Shown: in pieces, positions 6,295-11,083 of the stretch
Layout: every line of letters begins with the position of its first letter
How positions within the stretch are numbered: position 1 is the stretch's first letter
Assembly (NCBI GenBank): GCA_947494865.1
Contig: CANMAT010000056.1
Coordinates: forward strand, 1 to 11,083
DNA: 11,083 bases
Direction of reading: 5' to 3'
From: Deltaproteobacteria bacterium
GTDB taxonomy: Bacteria; Myxococcota_A; Polyangia; Polyangiales; Ga0077539
The notes under the pieces: generated by a model
Told to the model about the DNA's origin: nothing
What the model saw: only the letters and a program-made list of their open reading frames with translations
Database searches by the model: none
Position numbers and translations under genes: made by a program

Positions 6295-8184
6295 CTACGC
6301 AGCGGGCTGCGTGGGCGGCCCGTCGACGAACTCGCGAAACCACAGCTCCAACATCAAGAGCGACCACACCTGGTAGGTCTCGGGGTTCGAACCGTCGAGC
6401 GAGGCCACGAGCTTCTCGACGGCCGCCGGGTCGAGCATGCCGCGCTCGCGGGCGGTGCGGTCGAGCAGCGTGTCGCGCACGACCTCGCGAAGGTCGTTGC
6501 GCAGCCAGTGATCGAGCGGAATGCCGAAGCCCATCTTCGGCCGGTGCAGCACCTGGTAGGGGAGCAGGTCGCCGGCGGCCTTGCGCAACAGGTACTTGCC
6601 GCGCACCCGCATGAGAAGGTGCGACGGCAGGCGCCCCGCGAACTCGATCACCGACGTGTCGAGCAGCGGGCAGCGCACCTCGAGGGCGTGGGCCATCGAG
6701 GCGATGTCGACCTTCGCGTTGATGTCGTCGGTGAGGTACGTGGCGATGTCGAGGTCGAGGAGCCGCGCCATGGCGTAGCGCCCGTCGCTCTCGGCGAGCA
6801 CCTCGGCGAAGCGGCGCTCGGCGCGGTCGCTCGCGGCGGCGCGCAGCGCGGGGGCGCAGAGGTCGCGCTTGCGCTCGGGCGTAAACTGGCTCACGAGGCG
6901 CAGGTAGCGCGCGGCCTCGCCCATGTGCATGGTCTCGGCGAAGCGGCCGAACGAGGGGTAGAGCGCCCGGCCGAAGCCCGTGAGCGCGCCCTGAAACGCG
7001 CCCTTCGCGCCCGCAGGGAGGGCATCGTAGAGGTGCCCCCAGCGCGCGTTGTTGTAGCGCTTGTAGCCCGCGAAGTTCTCGTCGCCCGCGTCGCCCGAGA
7101 GCGACACGGTCACATGCTCGCGCGTCATCTTGGCGAGGTACCAGGTGGCCACCGAGCTCGAGTCGGCGAAGGGCTCGCCGTGGTGCCGCGTGATGTCGTG
7201 CACCACGCTGGCCATGTCGGCGCTCACCTCGAGCTCGTGGTGCTCGGTGCCGTAGCGCTCGGCCACCATGCGCGCGTACTTCACCTCGCTGTAAGCGGCT
7301 TGTTTAAAGCCGATGGAGAAGGTCTTCACGGGGCGCGTGGAGAGCTGCGCCATGAGCGCCACGATGGTCGATGAGTCGACCCCGCCCGACAGAAACGCGC
7401 CGAGCGGCACGTCGGACACCATGCGCCGCTTCACCGCCGCCGTGAGCAGGCGCTTGAGCTCGCGCACGAGGTCGTCTTCCGAGCCGCTCAGGGTCGGGTG
7501 GCGCACGAGGCGCCAGTAGCGCTCGGCCTCGTGCACGCGGCCCGGCGTGAGCACCTGGTAGTGCGCCGCGCGGAGCTTGAACACGTTCTGGTAGACGGTG
7601 TACGGCGCGGCCACATAGCCGAGCGTGAGGTACTCGTCGACGCCCGCGAGGTCGACCGCGGGGCGCTCGCCGTCGAGGCCCGTGACGAGCGCGTGCACCT
7701 CCGACGCGAAGGCCACGCCGTCGCGCGTCACGCGGTAGTAGAGCGGCTTCTTGCCCGAGCGGTCGCGCGCGAGGAGGAGCCGCTGCCGCTTCGCGTCCCA
7801 CAGGGCGAGGGCGAACATGCCGTCGAGGCGCGCGACGCAGGCCTCGCCCAGCTCTTCGTAGAGGTGAACCACGACCTCGCTGTCGGAGCGCGAGCGAAAG
7901 GTGTGCCCCTTCGCGATGAGCTCGTCGCGCAGCGCTTCGAAGTTGTAGATCTCGCCGTTGACCACCACGCCGACGGTCTCGTCCTCGTTGAGCAGCGGCT
8001 GCCGCCCGTCGGGCGACAGGTCGATGATCGACAGGCGTCGATGTCCGAGCACGCAGGGGCCGCTCGCCCACGCGCCCTCGGCGTCGGGGCCGCGGTGCGC
8101 GATGGCGTCGTTGATGCGCCGCACCACCGAGGCCGCGGGCGTCGCAGCCGGGTCGTTGGCGAGGTAGCCGCTGATTCCGCACAT
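6295..8184 (-). CDS. asnB: Asparagine synthetase (glutamine-hydrolysing), AsnB type
   Basis: A 629-residue two-domain enzyme that makes asparagine from aspartate, glutamine and ATP, or a relative that amidates another carboxylate. The start MCGISGYL places the glutaminase nucleophile at Cys2 after Met removal. Other class II amidotransferase residues are present: HRGPDAEG (30-37), GHRRLSIID (47-55), VNGEIYN (75-81) and SDSEV (100-104). The synthetase half has the ATP-pyrophosphatase loop LSGGVDSS (265-272) and LSGDAGDENFAGYKRY (362-377). Length is normal for the long AsnB family and no key residue is missing. No good ribosome site precedes the ATG; a hairpin lies about 12 bases before it. It starts 57 bases after the S1-protein stop and may be co-transcribed with it. 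Family members of this length are common in exopolysaccharide and secondary-metabolite clusters as well as in housekeeping roles, so its exact product is open. Confidence 0.93.
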   Translation of the reverse strand: MCGISGYLANDPAATPAASVVRRINDAIAHRGPDAEGAWASGPCVLGHRRLSIIDLSPDGRQPLLNEDETVGVVVNGEIYNFEALRDELIAKGHTFRSRSDSEVVVHLYEELGEACVARLDGMFALALWDAKRQRLLLARDRSGKKPLYYRVTRDGVAFASEVHALVTGLDGERPAVDLAGVDEYLTLGYVAAPYTVYQNVFKLRAAHYQVLTPGRVHEAERYWRLVRHPTLSGSEDDLVRELKRLLTAAVKRRMVSDVPLGAFLSGGVDSSTIVALMAQLSTRPVKTFSIGFKQAAYSEVKYARMVAERYGTEHHELEVSADMASVVHDITRHHGEPFADSSSVATWYLAKMTREHVTVSLSGDAGDENFAGYKRYNNARWGHLYDALPAGAKGAFQGALTGFGRALYPSFGRFAETMHMGEAARYLRLVSQFTPERKRDLCAPALRAAASDRAERRFAEVLAESDGRYAMARLLDLDIATYLTDDINAKVDIASMAHALEVRCPLLDTSVIEFAGRLPSHLLMRVRGKYLLRKAAGDLLPYQVLHRPKMGFGIPLDHWLRNDLREVVRDTLLDRTARERGMLDPAAVEKLVASLDGSNPETYQVWSLLMLELWFREFVDGPPTQPAA

Positions 8185-8195
8185 GGGGTGTGTGG

Positions 8196-8215
8196 TCTCG
8201 CGCGAGGCCGCGAGA
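8196..8215 (-). other. Inverted repeat just upstream of asnB
   Basis: TCTCGCG (8196-8202) and CGCGAGA (8209-8215) form a perfect 7-bp stem with a 6-base loop. In the minus-strand transcript it lies 26 bases after the S1-protein stop and about 11 bases before the asnB ATG. It has no following T-tract. It could be a weak terminator or processing site between the two genes, or a structure that limits ribosome access to asnB, which lacks an evident Shine-Dalgarno. Chance occurrence is quite possible at this GC content. Confidence 0.35.
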
Positions 8216-8241
8216 GGCAGCCCGCGTAGGGGATGAGGGAG

Positions 8242-9693
8242 TTACTTCTTGAGCTTGATCTTCATGAGGTCGCCGAGCGTGCCCATGCGGGCGGTGCCGC
8301 CCGTGGCCTTGCTCTGGTACCCCTCGTAGGCCGCGCGCTCTTCGTCGTCTTTGATGGCGCGGATCGACATGCGAAGGCGCCCATCGCCGATCTCGACCAC
8401 CTTGGCCATGAGCGTGGCACCCTCGGCGAAGTGCTTGCGCACGTCGGACCCGCGCGGCGTGCCGAGGTCGGAGTTGGGGATGAGCCCGCGGCCGGCGCGA
8501 CCCCGCGTGCCCTCGATCTGAACGAAGACGCCGTACGACTCGATGCGGTCGACGACGGCCTTCACGATAGCGCCAGGCACCACCGAGGCGGCATGCGCGG
8601 CGCTCCCCGCGGCGGCCCCTTCGGGCGCGGGAACGAGCGAGATCTTGCGCGCGGCGGCGTCGGCCGACTTCACCACCACCATGATCGCCTGACCGGGCGC
8701 GAGCACCTTCGAGGGGTGCTCGACGCGGCCCGGGAGCTCCGACACGTGGAGCAGCCCCTCGACGCCCGCGGCGATGCGCACGAAGGCCCCGAAATCGACC
8801 ACGCGGGTGACCGTGCCCGCGACCACGCGGCCCGGCGGGGCGACCACGTCGAGGGCCGTCCACGGGTCGGCGGCGAGGGCCTTGAGCGACAGCGTGATGC
8901 GCGGCTGACCCTCGTGCTGGCGAATCTCCTTCACCTGCACCTCGATCACGTCGCCGGGGCTCACCACGTCGCTCGGGCGCACGTGCGAGTCGTGCGAGAG
9001 CTCGCTGGCGGGGATGAGCCCATCGGCGCCGCCCAGGTCGACGAAGGCGCCGAACTCGCGCACGCCCGACACCGAGCCCTTGATGACCGTGCCCGGCGTG
9101 AGGGTCTTGAGAATGCGCTCTTGCGCCTCGCGGGCTTCGGCCTCGACCACGGCGCGGCGCGAGAGCACCACGCTCTTGCCGCCGTCACGGATCTCGGTGA
9201 CGCGGAAGCGAAGCGTGCGGCCCACAAAGGTGTTGGGGTCGGCCACGTAGCGGTTGTCGAGCTGCGAGTTCGGGCAGAAGGCCTTGATGCCCCCTTCGAG
9301 CTCGACCTCGGCGCCGCCCTTGTTGATGGTGACCACCTTGCCCTCGATGGCGATGCCCTCGTTGCGGGCGAGCTCGAGCGCGGCGGTGTTGCCCGCCTTG
9401 CCGAGCGAGCGACCGAGCTTCACCGAACCCGAGCGCGGGTCGACCTCGACGATGTGCGCGGCGATGACGTCGCCCACCTTCACGGTGACCACGCCGTTGG
9501 GCCCCAGGAGCTCGACCGGGTCGATCCACGCCTGGCGCTTCTCGTCGAGGTCGACGAAGACCGCCGCGCGGGTGATCTGAACGACGGCGGCTTCGACGCG
9601 CTGGCCCACGGCCCAGCCCTTGGTGCGGCGCGCGGGGGTCTTCTGCTGCTCGAACAACGCGGCGAAATCGCCGCCCTTGGTCTCGGTGCTCAT
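8242..9693 (-). CDS. Five-domain S1 RNA-binding protein (ribosomal protein S1-like)
   Basis: A 483-residue protein made almost wholly of S1 (OB-fold) repeats at roughly 27-96, 113-180, 199-270, 286-354 and 371-446. Repeats 3 and 4 are the most canonical, with REFGAFVDLGGADGLIPASELSH (split here as REFGAFVDLGG at 212-222 and GLIPASELSH at 225-234) and VDFGAFV...GLLHVSEL (299-320). Repeats 1, 2 and 5 are more diverged. The N-terminal ~25 residues are polar, and the C-terminal tail ends GTLGDLMKIKLKK. Standard S1 has six repeats and about 550-600 residues, so this is shorter and may be an S1 paralogue acting in translation or RNA turnover rather than rpsA itself. The ATG at 9693 was chosen because the longer frame translates the neighbouring lipoprotein gene backwards. 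No ribosome site lies at normal distance; a strong one is displaced upstream. Confidence 0.88.
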   Translation of the reverse strand: MSTETKGGDFAALFEQQKTPARRTKGWAVGQRVEAAVVQITRAAVFVDLDEKRQAWIDPVELLGPNGVVTVKVGDVIAAHIVEVDPRSGSVKLGRSLGKAGNTAALELARNEGIAIEGKVVTINKGGAEVELEGGIKAFCPNSQLDNRYVADPNTFVGRTLRFRVTEIRDGGKSVVLSRRAVVEAEAREAQERILKTLTPGTVIKGSVSGVREFGAFVDLGGADGLIPASELSHDSHVRPSDVVSPGDVIEVQVKEIRQHEGQPRITLSLKALAADPWTALDVVAPPGRVVAGTVTRVVDFGAFVRIAAGVEGLLHVSELPGRVEHPSKVLAPGQAIMVVVKSADAAARKISLVPAPEGAAAGSAAHAASVVPGAIVKAVVDRIESYGVFVQIEGTRGRAGRGLIPNSDLGTPRGSDVRKHFAEGATLMAKVVEIGDGRLRMSIRAIKDDEERAAYEGYQSKATGGTARMGTLGDLMKIKLKK

Positions 9694-9720
9694 AGAGGGG
9701 GCGCGTACGTACCACAGAAC

Positions 9721-9745
9721 CTCTCCTCCGGGTGCATCACTGCAC
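9721..9745 (-). promoter_or_regulatory. Leader elements of the S1 gene: displaced Shine-Dalgarno and small hairpin
   Basis: Reading the minus strand, GGAGGAGAG (9729-9721) is a near-ideal anti-16S match, but it ends 27 bases before the ATG at 9693. Just upstream, GTGCA (9745-9741) and TGCAC (9736-9732) form a 5-bp stem with a 4-base loop. A GATACT -10-like element at 9777-9772, without a good -35, could start the transcript about 70 bases before the ATG. The nearest start codon to the purine tract is an out-of-frame GTG at 9715. An in-frame CTG at 9717-9719 region would add only a few residues and is unlikely. The arrangement suggests non-standard initiation. Confidence 0.4.
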
Positions 9746-9788
9746 ATGAAGGAGACACCCCCACGACACGTAGTATCACCTGCGGTAC

Positions 9789-9817
9789 TTGGCGCGAAGG
9801 CACGGCGCTGGTACAGC
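9789..9817 (+). promoter_or_regulatory. Weak candidate promoter for the repeat lipoprotein
   Basis: TTGGCG (9789-9794) and TACAGC (9812-9817) are 17 bases apart, matching the -35 at 4 of 6 and the -10 at 3 of 6 positions. Initiation near 9824 would give a leader of about 32 bases that includes the good ribosome site GGAGG at 9842-9846. The match is weak and it is listed only because spacing and position are right in a 162-base divergent region that must hold promoters for both neighbours. Confidence 0.22.
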
Positions 9818-9855
9818 TTGTGTCCACTCACCACCCCTATCGGAGGCTCTCCACC

Positions 9856-10074
9856 ATGCGCATCACTCTTCGCCTCGTGCTCGCCACCTTCGCCCTCGCA
9901 TCCACCGCAGGCCTCGGCGCCTGCGTCGTTCGCTCGCAGCCCGGCTACGTGCGCACGCAGCCCGTGTACGTGCAGCAGCGCCCCGTGTACGTGCAGCAGC
10001 AGCCGCAGGCCGTGTACGTGCAGCCCCAGCCCGTGTACGTGCAGCAGCAGCCCACGACCGTCTACGTGCGCTGA
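9856..10074 (+). CDS. Small repeat lipoprotein (YVQQQP repeats)
   Basis: A 72-residue protein. Residues 1-22 are a clear lipoprotein signal peptide: Arg at 2 and 6, a hydrophobic core, then the lipobox LGAC with C23 as the lipidated cysteine. The mature part, about 50 residues, is nearly all Gln/Pro/Val/Tyr repeats, with VYV at 37, 44, 53, 60 and 69. There are no charged residues after R42 except the final R72. Such a chain cannot fold as a globular enzyme; an extended, polyproline-like or aggregating envelope peptide is more likely. Similar YVQ/Pro-rich stretches occur in Myxococcota proteins that continue into a YxWxPGxW-type domain, which is absent here, so this may be a short form. GGAGG sits 9 bases before the ATG, a strong site for this window. 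It diverges from the S1 gene and its stop is 10 bases from the convergent hydrolase stop. Confidence 0.8.
   Translation: MRITLRLVLATFALASTAGLGACVVRSQPGYVRTQPVYVQQRPVYVQQQPQAVYVQPQPVYVQQQPTTVYVR
9964..10059 (+). repeat. Two 48-bp tandem units inside the small lipoprotein gene
   Basis: Bases 9964-10011 and 10012-10059 align with about 8 mismatches in 48. Each unit encodes 16 residues and itself holds two VYVQ-type modules 7 and 9 residues apart, so the VYV spacing runs 7, 9, 7, 9. The core GTGTACGTGCAG recurs exactly four times. This shows a short repeat that was first doubled and then duplicated as a pair, keeping the reading frame. Confidence 0.85.
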
Positions 10075-10084
10075 TCGTCGCTCT

Positions 10085-11074
10085 TTAGGGGCTCTGTTCG
10101 CCCAGCCACCGCGCCACCGGGTCGAAGACCAGCGAGTGCGCGTCATTCGAAATAAACAGATCAGCGTGGGCGATGCGAAGGTTCGCGTCGCCGACCTCGA
10201 GCACGCGCTTGCTGCGTGATGCGGTGAGGTCGTAGGGCGCCCGCGCGGTCTCCGGCGGCACGATGCCGTCGCCCATCGCGACCACGCAGAGCAGCGGGTT
10301 CACCAGCGTGGACGCGCCGTGCGTGACGTTCACCCCGCGGAGGGTGAGGTCGCGGTCGCGGATCCACACGGCGATCTCGCGGTTCACCTGTGGCACGGGG
10401 TCTTCGACGGTCTGCACGAGGTCAGCGGCGCGCGACACGTCGGTGATGGCCGGGTTGAGGTACACCGACAGGAGCGCGGGGATCTTCGCGAGCACGGGCA
10501 GCGCGAGGCGGGCGAGGGCGCGCGTGCCGCGGAAGGGCACCGCCCCCGCGAGGGCGGGCGAACGAAACGCGAGCGCCAGCGCGGGGTGGACGCGCTCCCA
10601 CCGCAGCGGTCCGCCGAACGACACGAGCGACCCGAGGCGATCGTCGCGGTTGACCGCCGCGTGGCCGAACATGAGGGCCGCGCCGAGGGAGGCGCCGATC
10701 ACGTCGACGTGTGTGGCGCCGGTGCGGGTGCGGGCGAGCACCTCCGTGATGGCGGCGTTCACGTCGACGAGGGCGAGCTGCTCGAGCCCGAAGAGCGCCT
10801 TCACACCGTGCGCGTGGCGGGAGCGACCCTGCGCGCGCAGGTCGACGGACCACACCTCGAAGCCGCGCCACGCGAGGTGCGCCTCGATCGAGCGGCCGCG
10901 GGGGTGATACCCGAAGATGAACGAGTTCATCCCGTAGCCGGGCACGATGAGCACGGGGCGCCGCGGGCGCGCGGCCGTGAGCCCCTCCTCGACCGACGCC
11001 GTGGTGCGGCGCATCGCGAGGATCCACCCGTCGGGCGTGCGCGCCTCGAAGCGCTCGATGACCCCGTCGCTCAT
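10085..11074 (-). CDS. Alpha/beta hydrolase (lipase / PHA-synthase-like fold)
   Basis: A 329-residue single-domain alpha/beta hydrolase without a signal peptide. VLIVPGYGMNSF (41-52) is the strand and oxyanion-loop region, and DLRAQGRS (78-85) follows the next strand. GASLG (127-131) is the nucleophile elbow with Ser129. MGDGIVPPE (267-275) supplies the probable acid D269, and IAHADLF (301-307) the probable His303; H313 is a weaker alternative. The PGYGMNSF block and the HADLF ending resemble the polyhydroxyalkanoate synthase/lipase branch, but the nucleophile is Ser, not the Cys of PHA synthases, so an esterase or lipase role is more likely. The frame stays open to the window edge (GAA CAA GAA before the ATG) with no clear ribosome site, so a start further upstream cannot be excluded. 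Its 3' end faces the small lipoprotein gene. Confidence 0.85.
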   Translation of the reverse strand: MSDGVIERFEARTPDGWILAMRRTTASVEEGLTAARPRRPVLIVPGYGMNSFIFGYHPRGRSIEAHLAWRGFEVWSVDLRAQGRSRHAHGVKALFGLEQLALVDVNAAITEVLARTRTGATHVDVIGASLGAALMFGHAAVNRDDRLGSLVSFGGPLRWERVHPALALAFRSPALAGAVPFRGTRALARLALPVLAKIPALLSVYLNPAITDVSRAADLVQTVEDPVPQVNREIAVWIRDRDLTLRGVNVTHGASTLVNPLLCVVAMGDGIVPPETARAPYDLTASRSKRVLEVGDANLRIAHADLFISNDAHSLVFDPVARWLGEQSP

Positions 11075-11083
11075 TTCTTGTTC

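Noticed and set aside
9702..9712. GTACGTAC-type palindrome upstream of the S1 gene as an operator.
   Set aside because: Short, occurs once, and lies between the purine tract and the ATG; nothing else supports a protein-binding site.
9185..9715. A 176-residue minus-strand frame whose GTG start is ideally placed after GGAGGAGAG.
   Set aside because: The product is an Arg/Gly-rich out-of-frame reading of the S1 gene with no motif. The good ribosome site is noted as an oddity of the S1 leader, but the peptide itself is not supported.
8233..10074. A 613-residue open frame on the + strand antisense to the S1 gene.
   Set aside because: Its composition (His, Arg, Ala, Asp rich, no motifs) is typical of the reverse complement of a GC-rich gene; the minus strand encodes five clear S1 repeats. 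Only its last 72 codons are real, as the small lipoprotein.

Overview
The window is a gap-poor, very GC-rich stretch in which real genes have G or C at almost every third codon position. Several traits suggest a member of the Myxococcota, probably the Polyangiales/Sandaracinaceae side: a secreted RCC1-propeller lipoprotein with an Asp/Ala/Ser-rich linker, a PlsC-type acyltransferase with a long Lys/Pro/Ala N-terminal tail, a small YVQQQP-repeat lipoprotein, an extra multi-S1 protein, and many weak or absent Shine-Dalgarno sites. The taxonomic call is inference from style and family content; no marker gene settles it.

Layout. The left edge (2-109) holds the tail of an unidentified + strand gene. 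A zinc-ribbon SAM methyltransferase follows (240-1058, +). It converges, across a possible hairpin terminator, on an RCC1 lipoprotein (1102-2490, -). Next come a lysophospholipid-type acyltransferase (2604-4007, -) and an SDR-family protein (4029-5066, -), which are 21 bases apart and read SDR then acyltransferase, so they are probably one transcript. A second methyltransferase (5308-6291, +) diverges from the SDR, has a good sigma70-like promoter almost on its start codon, and ends 3 bases from the end of a class II asparagine synthetase (6295-8184, -). Upstream of the synthetase on the same strand is a five-S1-domain RNA-binding protein (8242-9693, -). A 72-residue repeat lipoprotein (9856-10074, +) diverges from it and converges on an alpha/beta hydrolase (10085-11074, -), which fills the right edge. 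No gene-free stretch exceeds 300 bases; the largest is the divergent region 5067-5307, about 240 bases.

How the genes fit together. Only two links are well supported. The SDR-acyltransferase pair resembles, from memory, the adjacent galE2 (Rv0501) and acyltransferase Rv0502 of Mycobacterium tuberculosis, which suggests a conserved lipid-modification module; here the SDR has Phe where the catalytic Tyr is expected. The S1 protein and asparagine synthetase may be co-transcribed, but no functional link is known. The rest looks like a patchwork of short transcription units with frequent strand switches: surface lipoproteins, lipid and glycan-type enzymes, and translation or RNA functions. I see no mobile element, CRISPR array, tRNA, rRNA, or defence system. 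The most unusual features are the cysteine-paired seven-blade propeller, the Tyr-less SDR in a two-gene lipid module, the displaced strong Shine-Dalgarno ahead of the S1 gene, and recent in-frame tandem duplications in both lipoprotein genes.
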